The notes below the pieces were generated by a model. That model had not been told where the DNA came from. It saw nothing but the letters and a program-made list of their open reading frames with translations, and did no database searches. Made by a program: the position numbers and the translations under genes. A DNA stretch of 64,000 nucleotides from contig CP141132.1 in NCBI GenBank assembly GCA_035236585.1, positions 52,641,880-52,705,879 of the forward strand, read 5' to 3'. Positions 45,244 through 55,939 of this stretch are shown here, piece after piece. The stretch comes from Warburgia ugandensis. Taxonomy: Eukaryota; Streptophyta; Magnoliopsida; Canellales; Canellaceae. Each line of letters opens with the position of its first letter. The stretch's first letter is position 1.

Positions 45244-48123
45244 TGTAATGACTCAAAATTTTAAGATATTCTTATCAAATAATAGTAACCCTCTTTCAAT
45301 CATAGTCAATCATAGTGTTTGTAATTTATGAAATTTTTATATCTTATCTATTTTGAAAGATAATTATATTGTATAGGTGGATAAATGTTCTATTTTATTT
45401 AAAATACGTAAAGAGAGAATTTGTTAAAAATATCTCCATAACTAGATTTTACTCGAAAATCTGGTAGGCGTTGACCTTCTATGATCTTCTTCCTCTCCGG
45501 TACTGGGAAAATTGGCAGCACCGCCATGGGAAGGACAACGCCCTTCACCACTATAAATCTCCCCCTACTCCTCACATTGTACCTCTCTCCCTCCACTCCA
45601 ACAATCTCCAACATCCAGGGTTCCAGTGACGTAGATGACCTCGCACCACCGGGAAAACTCAAATCTCCTCTCTCTCCGGTCACCCAGGTAAGCCCCTTTC
45701 CCTCTGCTCTTCTCTTTTCTTTGGTGAGTTTCCTTCAGATCTGTCATCACCTGGCCAGCAATATACCGGTGAAAACAGATCCAACAGATTTGTTGAGGAT
45801 CATCTCCAAGGCAACTCGAACAAATGATCTAAGCCACCCGATGAAACCCAAGGACCTTAAAATCCTAGGATCCACAAAGACAGGAAAATTCTAGGCGATC
45901 TCTAGCATTGATCAGGACTAAGTTTAACGAACGGTCCAGATCAAACTATTCTGTCTTGGTCCACTTGATCTGCTATAAGGATGCACTGCTTGAAGTATAA
46001 GCAGGAACTTCTCATGCAGGAGCATCGTCATGCTTCTGCACACATGCGGGAGGTGTTTTGGTTTGGCCATAGCACTGTAGCCTCCTGGGAATAGTGACGC
46101 GTAGGACCCGCCTTGTCCCTATTGATCTGAACTACAAATTCTTAAATTTCAAGAGCTATACAACTATGATTAATGATCCGAAAGGTCTTTTAGAATTGTA
46201 TAGATGACATGGACCTAATTATGCAATAAAATCTAAGATCAGAGAATGATTTTATCTACTTATGGTCTAAAAACCCTAAGAATCTCATAGATCTACTAGA
46301 TCAAATATGATTTAAAGCTAATTAGTGGTCTATTAGACAACTTAGAAGCTTTAGATATCCAATTCAACCTTGAATTAAGGATGATCACCCTTAGATCATA
46401 AACCCGACCCTTTTTGGATAGGATTGGAATCTAGATCAATGATCTAGGTCGTTAATTTATAAATCTGACTGATGATGAGTATAGATTAGAAGATAATCAT
46501 TGGATTCTTAATCTTAAATCTAGGATCCCATGAAGACATTGAAAGAGATTTAATATTTGAATTGAAGAAAAATGTGATCCAAGTAACATCATCGAGGTAG
46601 GTAGTCTGATACTACTAAGTTTTCAAATGCATTCCAAAATCTAAAATATTTACTTGAATCCATTATTGTGTTTAGTATGTTTTTTTAAATGATATTTGAA
46701 ATATGATATTCTTATAATGAGCATGTGAACTATTCATGTGATTCATGATTTGGATTTAAAATGTTATTGCTTTCATGGATCTGGATTTATATGCATTGCT
46801 CACATGTTTTGAAACGAGTTGCATAAATTGCATGGTTTATGATGATTGAGATTCTTGATTACATGTATATATCTTTTTTAGGATAATAAGCCTGGTGGGC
46901 ACTATGCTAAAAGGTTGTTTATATATGGGAATGGCCTCCCTGCCTCTAACCACCAAAGGTGATAGGTATCACTTTCCAAAGCAGCATTGTCCCTTCCTTA
47001 GCTGCTGTGGTAAATAGGGACGACCAGTAGAGGTCTTCACAACACCCTTTTTGAGGACATATCCATAATCACCGTGGAGGCTATGATGGGCTAGTCTCTA
47101 GATACCAGAGACACACGATTTCAAAATAGGTTCTGGTCATGAGCATAGTTGACCCTATGATTTCGGTTTTGATATCAATATGGATATTGCATTGAGATAG
47201 TCATAGGCTAGTACTCATAACCAGTAGACTTTATGTGTTTGCTGACCTGTCGGCTTGATATGTTTGCCGACCCATCGACTTAATGTGTTCGCTGAGACAT
47301 CCACATGCATGATATCTATCATGGGGTTGAAATTCTATCATTTATTTGATTGATTACTACTTTAAGATTTTTAGTAATTATTACTATTGTACGAATTATT
47401 GATTTTGAGCAGTTACCTTATGTTCGACGAAAATTCTAGTGCATGAATTGATTGACTCTTACTATTTTTGTAATGTTTATATTGCTAATTAATGGATTTG
47501 ATAAAAGTTCCATGGTTAGGAAATGTGTAAATGAGTTTTATAATTTATGCATAAATACCCATGGTTACACAAAATGGAATTATGTGATCTTATTACTTTT
47601 CTTGAAATTACACCTCTTACATGCTGTGTTTTCAAATTAGTAGTATCAGATCACCTACAGAGTATGATGAATACTCAACCAAATCCATTATTTTTCAGAT
47701 TAGACAAAGTACAATTAGAAGAAGCTTCAGAGAGTGTTAATACTACAGTCAAGTGAGCGAATGTAAGGCTAAGTGAGGATATAATTGTGTCAGATTTCAT
47801 ACTGAGTGATCCTTTTAGTATTTGATGTAAAATTGGATGTAAGTGATTATATGTAACTTGGGTTATGATTACAATCTTGGGAATGGTAATTATTCATTTT
47901 TATATTTTGTCCAAAAAGTTGCCATGGCATGGTTCATTTATAGATGATGACAAATTATCTATTCATTGAGATTAATTAATGACACTCAGGGTTTTCGTGA
48001 AAAAGTTTCAAAAGAAATTTCTGTTGCATTCATTTCAAAAAATTGTTTTCAAAATAAAGATTGATCTCACAAGTGAAAGCTTGTTATTTTAAAATTGCAT
48101 TATAAAAACCCGGATTCGTCATA
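45244..48123 (+). mobile_element. 5' LTR of the Del/Tekay element
   Basis: 2880 bp, TGTAATGACTC to GATTCGTCATA; the final CACA of the family reads CATA. It matches the 3' LTR along its length but lacks about 215 bp at 45456-45461. It contains TATAAA at 45552, a splice-donor-like site at 45681-45697 and three 25-bp repeats at about 47232-47302. Confidence 0.9.
45518..45697 (+). promoter_or_regulatory. LTR core promoter and splice-donor-like site
   Basis: 'caccgccatggga' near 45520 is a decayed half of the palindrome. TATAAA is at 45552-45557 and CACCCAGGTAAGCCCCT at 45681-45697, 135 bp downstream. The 3' LTR has the same elements. Confidence 0.55.
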
Positions 48124-48125
48124 GT

Positions 48126-48139
48126 TGGTATCAGAGCCC
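48126..48139 (+). other. Primer-binding site, initiator tRNA-Met type
   Basis: TGGTATCAGAGCCC, two bases after the 5' LTR end. It is complementary to the 3' end of plant initiator tRNA-Met and primes minus-strand cDNA synthesis. Confidence 0.9.
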
Positions 48140-48529
48140 AAGTTCAAGTTATTCACAGCCAAGTTATGAAATAAAGAACTTATAATCAATTTACATCAAT
48201 AGAAGAAAAAAAACACTTTAGGATAGCATGACAGAATTCCTTAAAGAGAGTATATTGTTCTTGTAATACAAATACTCCCAAAGAGAAGAGGAGGTGCAGT
48301 CCTAAAACCTATTAATCCCCCTACTAACTCCTATGGATCTGGGAATGGGATGGCTAAAGCCTTTCAGCTATTCATGCAACATATGGGGCAGTTCATACCT
48401 AATCAACCACAAGCACCTATGGCAAGAACCTCTTCTCCAGAAAGCATTGCTGACAGAACGAAGGCCCAACTTGAGTGATTTCAGAAAATGGCCCAATCAT
48501 TCTCAAGAGAAGATGAGTCAGTAATAGCA

Positions 48530-49185
48530 AAAAAAATGGATCTTTGACATTGAGAAGTTATTTAAGGCAATGAAAATTCCCAAAGATAGGAAGGTGGCCA
48601 TGGCCAGTTTCGTACTAAAAGGTGAAGCAGGCTTTTGGTGGGAAATGGCCGAAAGAACATACTTTAGTGATAATAATGTCATACCCTGGGAAGAATTCAA
48701 AATCATATTTAATGAGAAGTACTTTCCATGTCATGTACGAAAGCAAAAGGAGAAAGAATTCATGGATCTAGAACAAGGCAACCTCTCTGTGCAACAATAT
48801 GAAAATAGGTTTATGAGTCTTTGAAGATGCACACCAAATGTTTGCACCACCGAAGAAAATGTTGCAGAAAATTTTGTTGATGGGTTAAACCCAAAACTAA
48901 GAAACAACGTGATAGGGTTTCAACCAACCACCGTAGCGAAAGCAATAGAAATGGCATCTCTTTTTGAAAAGGATTTTCAAAGAACACAAAGCTGATAAGG
49001 ATACAAAATTCAACAACGGTGGAAGAAACAACAACGGCAAAAGACCCATTCAAATATCATCTAGGTAAACCTTGTCCCTTACCCCATTTTAAATGTTTTA
49101 ACTATGGAGAAACAGGACATATAGCCAGAAATTGCCTTAAGAAGAGGAAGGAGGAAGAACATAAAGAAGATCAAATTCCTTGAAG
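48530..49185 (+). pseudogene. Del/Tekay gag, broken
   Basis: The frame 48570-48824 holds 'MKIPKDRKVAMASFVLKGEA' and 'FWWEMAERTY', then 'PWEEFKIIFNEKYFPCHVRK', the retrotransposon gag domain (family: A.Y.L...A..WW......W..F...F...Y.P). After a stop it continues with 'VAENFVDGLNPKLRNNV'. Near 49090-49135 one reads CFNYGETGHIARNC, a zinc knuckle whose second Cys is Tyr. Stops and a frameshift lie at about 48823, 48993 and 49060. Gag packages the RNA into particles. Confidence 0.9.
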
Positions 49186-49210
49186 CTAAGGATGCATATT
49201 TGCCATTACT

Positions 49211-49745
49211 TTGGGACAAGCTCAGGCATCCAATGTAGTAGTCGAAGGTACACTTCATATGTATGATAAACCTGCCAAAGTATTATTTGATACTGGTTCT
49301 ACTCATTCTTTTATATCATGTGAGTTTACTTCTTCTACTAATAATATAGTTCAAGACTTAGATTTCTCCTTAGAAGTTATGACACCCTTAGGCAAGTCAT
49401 TTTCCACACAAACATACTTCCAGGATGTTCCAGTTGTAATTGAGGGCAAACAAATGGACGTAGACTTAATCCACCTAGATATGACAGACTTTGACATCAT
49501 ACTTGAGATGGATTGGTTAGCCTCACATCATGTGAGTTTTCTTCTTCTATTGATAATATAGTGCAAGACTTAGATTTCTCCTTAGAAGTTATGACACCCA
49601 TAGGCAAGTCAATTTTCACACACACATACTTCCAGGGCATTGTGCTGAAATTGAGGGCAACCAGATGAACGTAGACTTAATCCACCCAGATATGACAGAC
49701 TTTGACATAATACTCTGGATGGATTGGTCAGCCTCACATCATGCA
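49211..49745 (+). pseudogene. Del/Tekay protease with a 212-bp tandem duplication
   Basis: The frame 49211-49561 has 'KVLFDTGSTHSFIS', with the aspartic protease active site DTGS at about residues 28-31, then 'IEGKQMDVDLIHLDMTDFDI' and 'ILEMDWLASHH'. The segment 49317-49528 is repeated at 49529-49739, so the second half of the domain occurs twice. The second copy is out of step and carries 'WMDWSASHH'. Without the duplication the protein would pass from ASHH to the linker before reverse transcriptase. Confidence 0.9.
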
Positions 49746-49749
49746 ATAG

Positions 49750-50670
49750 TTGATTGTCAAAAGAAGAGGATTATTTTTAACCTTTCTAGAAGAGAAGTGG
49801 TTTCCTTGCAAGGGAGAAGAGATTATTCAGAAGCATGTGTTATTTTTTACAATAAAAGAGGCAAAGCACATTGCTCAAGGATGTCAATTCTTTTTGGCTA
49901 AAATAGAAACCACTAAGGTCGCAAAGCCCAAATTAGATGAGGTGGCTATGGTTCATGAATTTCCAGATGTGTTCCCTGAACACCTACTAGGGTTACCACC
50001 AAAAAGGGAGATAGATTTTACTATTGACTTGATACCGGGCACAGCCCCTATATCAAAAGTACCATACCAAATGGCTCCAACAAAGTTAAAGGAGCTAAAG
50101 ACCCAGTTACAAGAGTTTCTAGACAAAGGATTCATCAGACCCAGTATATCTCCTTGGGGAGTGCCAGTCCTTTTTGGTAAGAAAAAAGATGGATCAATGA
50201 GACTCTACATTGACTATTGAATGTTGAATAGGGTCACAGTGAAAAACAAATATCCTTTACCCCATATTGATGACCTATTCGATCAACTCCAGTCAGCTCG
50301 TGTCTTTTCCAAGATCGATTTACAATCTAGATATGATCAACTTAGAGTCAAGGAAGAAGATATTCCAAAGACAACATTCAAAACCAAATATGGACACTAT
50401 GAGTTTAAAGTGATCTCCTTTAGACTAACAAATGCACCAACGACATTTATTGATCTTATGAACCAAGTATTCAAAGCCTAACTGGACAAATTTGTTATAG
50501 TATTTGTGGATAATATTTTGTTCTACTCAGAAAATCTTGAGGACAATAGGGAACATTTACAAGTAGTACTGAATACACTTAGAACACACAAATTGTACGC
50601 AAAGTTTAATAAGTGCAAATTTTGGTTGGAAGAAGTGAATTTTCTAGGTCATGTTATTTTTAAAATGGCA
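49750..50670 (+). pseudogene. Del/Tekay reverse transcriptase, broken
   Basis: Contains '[20 protein letters not shown]', '[20 protein letters not shown]', '[20 protein letters not shown]' and '[10 protein letters not shown]', then a stop at 50218-50220. It continues with '[20 protein letters not shown]', [12 protein letters not shown], '[12 protein letters not shown]' and a stop at 50479-50481. Next comes VFVDNILFYS (50500-50529), where the catalytic pair DD is DN (codon 50512-50514). It ends with 'KCKFWLEEVNFLGHV'. Both stops fit C-to-T or single-base change of family codons (DYRELN and YLDKF). This is typical Tekay-lineage text. The enzyme makes cDNA; this copy is inactive. Confidence 0.93.
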
Positions 50671-50675
50671 TTATA

Positions 50676-51310
50676 GTGGACCCTACAAAAGTTGAAGCTG
50701 TGGAAAAATGGAGTACATCTAAGACAGTGACAGAAATAAGGAGTTTTCTAAGGCTTGCAAGATATTACTGCAGATTTATTGAAGGATTTTCATGCATTGC
50801 CTTACCCCTGACCAAATTAAAAAGAAAAAATAGAAAGTTTGAGTGGGATGAGGCATGTGAAGAGAGTTTACACAAATTAAAAAGGAAGCTAACCATTGAA
50901 CTAATACTTACTCTGCCATCTGGAAGTAGAGGATTCAGGATCTATAGTGATGCTTCTGGAAAAGGACTGGGCTGTGTGCTTATGCCAAATGGAAAAGTAA
51001 TCGCCTATGCCTCTCAATAATTGAAAAGGCATGAGATCAATTATCCTACCCATGACTTAGAGCTACCTACAATACTCTTTTCCTTAAAGATCTGGAGACA
51101 CTATCTGTATGGAGAAAATTTTAAAGTTTTTACATATCACAAAAGTCTTAAGTGCATCTTTTCACAACAAGACTTGAACATGCAACAGAGGAGATGGATG
51201 GAGTATTTGAAGGATTATGACTTTTCCATTCAATACCATCCAAGGAAGGCTAATGTAGTAGCAAATGCCTTGAGTAGAAAGACACAAGGAATGTGTGCAA
51301 GTTTACTTTC
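50676..51310 (+). pseudogene. Del/Tekay RNase H, nearly intact text
   Basis: Frames 50676-51020 and 51021-51425 are in phase and separated only by a stop (ASQ*LKRHE). Motifs in order: 'TEIRSFLRLARYYCRFIEGF', 'IYSDASGKGLGCVLM' (first catalytic Asp kept), 'VIAYASQ', '[19 protein letters not shown]', [11 protein letters not shown] (family TDHKSL, so Asp changed to Tyr) and '[11 protein letters not shown]'. The family's ELAAVV..L reads ELPTIL, keeping Glu. It degrades the RNA strand during replication. Confidence 0.9.
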
Positions 51311-51469
51311 CAAAAGATGGAAGTTATTACAAGAGGTAATAGAATGCAGACCCGAAGTAGGTCATGGGAGAGCCTTTATAGCAAATTTGACTATAAGATC
51401 CACTATCAATGAGAAAGTTAGGTAGATACAAAAGGATGACACTGAAATACAAGCATTAGTTGGAAAACT

Positions 51470-52548
51470 AGGATTCGTCAAGGAGATAGATAACAGTGTT
51501 CGCATGCGAGGAAGATTGGTAGTGCCATCCAATGAAGAAATAAGGCAAGAAATTCTGAAGGAGGCACATCAATCTAAGTACAGTGTCCATCCTGGTGGAA
51601 CAAAGATGTATCAAGACTTGAAGAGACACTTCTGGTGGAATGGTCTGAAAAGGGATGTAGGAGAATTTGTAGCACGATGCTTGACTTATCAACAAGTTAA
51701 GCTGAACACTAGAGACCGACAGGATTGTTACAACCACATGAGCTACCAAAATGGAAGTGGGACCATATTACGATGGACTTCATATTAGGATTACCTAAGA
51801 CATCTAAGGGACATGATATGATATGGGTAATCGTTGATCGACTAACCAAATCAACACACTTTCTCCCAATCCGACAAAGTCAATCCACTCACATCCTATC
51901 TCAATTGTATATTAAGGAAGTGGTAAGTTTGCACGGGATACCACTCAGCATTATTTCTGATAGAGACGTTGTTTTACATCACAATTATGGAAGTCGATGT
52001 AGAAGTCATTGGGATCTTCATTAAATTTTAGCACAGCTTTTCATCCTCAAACTGACGGCCAATCTAAATGTACGATTCAAACATTGGAGGATATGTTAAG
52101 GGCATGTGCAATAGACTAGAAGGAGAATTAGGATGAGTGTTTACCCTTAGTTGAATTTGCATATGACAGTAGTTTCCATTCAAGCATCGGTATGGCTCCA
52201 TACGAAGCACTCTATGGAAGACCTTATCATTCTCCCTTGTGCTGGAATGAAGTGGGTGAAAATAGAATTATGCAGTCAGAGTTAGTAGAACAGTGTTCAA
52301 ACAAGGTGAAGCTTATTAGAAGACAACTTTTCACAGCTCAGAGTCGACTTAAGAGTTACTCATATAAAAGACGAAGACAGTTGGAATTTGAAGTTGGAGA
52401 ACATGTTTTCTTGAAGATATCTCTAACTAAGGGCGTTATGAGGTTTGGTGTGAAAGGAAAACTCAGTCCTCAATTTATTGGACCATTCAAAATCCTAGAT
52501 AGGATTGGGATGATTGCCTATAGGATGGCATTACCACCACAATTTTAG
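51470..52548 (+). pseudogene. Del/Tekay integrase, broken
   Basis: The zinc domain is at 51504-51716 ('EAHQSKYSVHPGGTKMYQDL', 'VARCLTYQQVK'; last Cys replaced by Tyr). The core starts at 51740 with 'WDHITMDFILGLPKTSKGHD' (first Asp), 'SLHGIPLSIISDRD' (second Asp), a frameshift near 51990, then '[15 protein letters not shown]'. The catalytic Glu of the family's QTER/QSER is Lys (codon 52066-52068). The C-terminal part, 52192-52548, has 'MAPYEALYGRPYHSPLCWNE' and 'GKLSPQFIGPFKILDRIG'. Stops occur near 52020, 52120 and 52129. It would insert cDNA into the genome; this copy is inactive. Confidence 0.92.
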
Positions 52549-52822
52549 GAAGTTCACAATGTTTTCACATATCCATACTGAGAAAGTATATTCCTGACCA
52601 CACACAATACTTGAGCAGGTACTAGTTGAGTTACAACCAAACTTGACCTTGGAAAAAAAACTAGTACAAATTCCGGATAAGAAGATCAAGAAGCTATGAA
52701 GTAAAGAAATTTCATTAGTTAGAGTTCTATGGAGGAATGCGTCTGTCAAAGAAGAAACCTGGGAAGTGGAATCCAAAATGAGGGACAGATAGCTTGAAAT
52801 CTTTATGAGTAAGGAATTGTAG
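52549..52822 (+). pseudogene. Chromodomain-type integrase tail, remnant
   Basis: In interrupted frames one finds 'VHNVF', 'YIPDHTQYL' (about 52590-52612) and, at about 52720-52800, 'VLWRNASVKEETWEVESKMR' followed by a stop and LEIF. The LWRN..VKEETWE.E..M pattern is that of the class II chromodomain at the end of chromovirus integrases, thought to guide insertion into heterochromatin. The usual 'FEDEILL' ending is visible at about 52825-52845, just before the polypurine-like tract. Confidence 0.75.
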
Positions 52823-52858
52823 AATTTTGAGGACGAAATTCTTTGAAGGGGATAATGA

Positions 52859-55800
52859 TATAATGACTCAAAATTTTAAGATATTCTTGTCAAAAAATAT
52901 GAACCCTCTTTCACTCACAATCAATCAAAGTGTGTGTAATTTACAAAATTTTTATATCTTATCTATTTTGAAAAATAATTATATTGGACAAGTGGATCAA
53001 TGTTATATTTTATTTAAAATATATAAAGGGAGAATTTGTTGAAAATATCTTCGTAACTAGATTCTACTCGAGAAATGAAATTCAACGCCTCAAAGAACAC
53101 TAAAAAAGGAGTTCGTATGAAAAAGTTATGAGCATTGGAAGATGAAGGGTATTTCAATAATTAAAAGTTTAAAAAAATGCATGGGGCTGTTTTGTTAATG
53201 GTACCCCCATTATGTCATAACTATGTCATCGATGCGTCATCACCCGTGTCATCTTTCGTCACATCCGCGTTGTCGTTCGTGTCTATGCCAAAAATCTGAC
53301 AGGCGAAGACCTTCTATGGTCTTCTTCCTCTACAACGCCGAGGAAAATGGTGGCACTGCCACTGGAATGGCACCGCCCTTCACCTTTATAAATATCCCCT
53401 ACTCCTCCCATCGCATCTCTCTCCCTCCACTTTGACAATCTCCAGCATCTAGGGTTTCGGCAAAGTAAAAGACCTCGCACCACTGAGACAACCTAGATCT
53501 CCTCTCTCCGGCCACCCAGGTAAGCCCCTTTCCCTTTACTCTTCTCTTTTTCTAGCGAGTTTCCTTCAGATCTAAGCCAGATCTATCATCACCTAGTTGG
53601 CAATATGCCGGTGAAAACAAATCTAGTGAATCTGTTGAGGATCATCTCCAAGGCAACTTGGATGGATGATTTGAGAAGACCAATGAAACCAGGGGACCCC
53701 AAAACCCTAGGATCGATAGAGACAGGAAAATTCTAGGTGATCTCTGCATTGATCAAGACTGAGATTAACAGACGGTCCAGATTGGACTATTCCGTCCTAA
53801 TCCACTTGATCTGCTACAAGGACGCACTGTGTGAAGCATGCCAAGGAACTGCTCATGCAGGAGCACCTTCATGCATGCACACGCTCACGGGAGGTGTTTT
53901 GATTTGGCCATAGCATTGTAGCATCCTAAGAACAGTGATGTGTAGGACCCACCTTGTCCCTATTGATCTGAACCACAAATTCTTGAATTTCAAGAGCTAT
54001 ACAACTCTAATTAATGATTCAAAAGGTCTGTTAGAATCATATAGGTGACGCAAACCTAATTATGCAATAAATCTAGGATTAGAGAATGATTTTATCTACT
54101 TATGGCCTAAACACCTTAGGAATCTCATAAATTAGCTAGATCAAAGATGGTCTATTGGACAACTTAGAAGCTTTAGATATCCAAATCAACCTTGAATTAA
54201 GGATGATCACCCTTAGATCATAGACCCAACCCTTTTTGGTTAGGATTGGAGTCTAGATCAATGAACTTGGTCATTAATTGATAAATCTAACTGACGATCA
54301 GTATAGATTAGAAAATAATAGTTGGATTCTTAATCTTAAATCCAAGATCCTATGAAGAAATTGAAAGAGATTCAGTATTCGAATTGAAGAAAATGCAATC
54401 CAAGTAATATCATCAAAGTAGGTAGTTTGATGCTACTAAGTTTTCAAATGCATTCCAAAATCTAAAATAATTTACTTGAATCCATTATTGTGTGTAGTCT
54501 ATTTTTTTAAATGATATTTGAAATATGATATTCTTACAATGAGCATGTGAACTATTCATGTGATTCATGATCTGGATTTAAAATGTTATTGCTTTCATGG
54601 ATCTGGATTTAAATGCATTGCTCAGATGTTTTGAAACGAGTTGCATAAATTGCATGGTATATGATTATTGAGATTTGTATTATATGTATATATCTATTTT
54701 GGGATAATAAGCCTGGTGGACACTATGCTGAAAGGTTATTTATATACGGGGTTGGCCTTCAGCCTCTAACCACGAAAGGTGGTATCACTGCCCAAAGTGG
54801 CATTGTCCCTCCCTCGACTGCTATGGTAAACAAGGATGACCACTGGAGGTGTTCACAACACCCTTTTTGAGGACATATCCATAGTCACCGTGGAGGCTAT
54901 GGTGGGCTGGTCTCTAGATACCAGAGACACATGATTTCAAAATAAGTTCTAGTCATGAGCATAGTTGACCCCATGATTTCAGTTTTGATATCAATATGCA
55001 TATTGCATTAAGATGGTCATAGATGAGTACTCGTAACCAATAGACTTGATATGTTTGCTAACCTGTCAGCTTAATATGTTCGCTGACCCATCGGCATGAT
55101 GTGTTTGCCAAGATATCCACATGCATGATATCTATCGTGGGGTTGAAATTCTATCATTTGATATGATTGATTACTACTTTAAAAATTTTAGTAATTATTA
55201 CTATTGTACGAATTATTGATTTTGAGCAATTGCCTTGTGTTTGACAAAAATTCTAGTGCATGAATTGATTGACTACTACTATTTTTGTAATGTTTATATT
55301 GGTAATTAATGGATTCGATAAGAGTTTCATGGTTTGGAAATGTGTAAATGTGTTTTATAATTTATGCATAAATACCCATGGTTACACAAAACAAAAATCC
55401 ATGATCTTATTACTTTTCTTGAAATTACACCTCTTACATGCCGTGTTTTCAAATTAGTAGTATCAGGTCACCTGCTGAGTATGATGAATACTCAACCAAA
55501 TCCATTATTTTTTAGATCAGACAAAGTACAATTAGAAGAAGCTTCAGAGATTATTAGTACTACAGTCAAGTGAGCGAAGGTAAGGCTAAGTGAGGATATA
55601 ATTATACCAAATTTCATACTGAGTGATCCCTTTAGTATTTGATGTAAAATTGGCTATAAGTGATTATTTGTAACTTGGGCTGTGATTAACAATCTTGGGA
55701 ATGGTAGTTATTCATTTTTGTATTTCGTCCAAAAGTTACCATGGCATGGTTCATTTATCAATGATGACAACTTATCTATTCATTGGGATTAATTAATGAC

Positions 55801-55939
55801 ACTTAGGGTTTTCGTGAAAAAGTTTCAAAAGAAATTTCTGCTGCATTCATTTTGAAAAATTGTTTTAAAAATAAAGATCGATCTTACAAGTGAAAGCTTG
55901 TTATTTTAAAATTGCATTATAAGAACCCAGGTCATCACA
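52859..55939 (+). mobile_element. 3' LTR of the Del/Tekay element
   Basis: 3081 bp, TATAATGACTC (family TGTAATGAC, one G-to-A) to GGTCATCACA. It retains the 60-bp conserved block (53066-53130) and a following 'gtcat'-rich stretch (53213-53280) missing from the 5' LTR. It also has TATAAA at 53387, a splice-donor-like motif at 53513-53528 and 25-bp repeats at about 55048-55118. Confidence 0.9.
53351..53528 (+). promoter_or_regulatory. LTR core promoter and splice-donor-like site (3' LTR)
   Basis: 'tggcactgccac', then TATAAAT at 53387-53393 and CCACCCAGGTAAGCCCC at 53513-53528, 133 bp downstream. Spacing is as in the 5' LTR. Confidence 0.5.

Larger units (their letters stand above)
45244..55939 (+). 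mobile_element. Full-length Del/Tekay-type chromovirus
   Basis: 5' LTR 45244-48123, primer site TGGTATCAGAGCCC from 48126, gag, protease, reverse transcriptase, RNase H, integrase, chromodomain remnant, polypurine-like tract (near 52844-52857, in 'tttgaaggggataatga') and 3' LTR 52859-55939. RNase H before integrase is the gypsy order. Flanking CAAGG (45239-45243) and TAAGG (55940-55944) form a target duplication with one transition. Total length is 10.7 kb. It has the best-preserved coding sequence in the window, but stops, frameshifts and missing catalytic acids make it non-autonomous. Confidence 0.92.
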
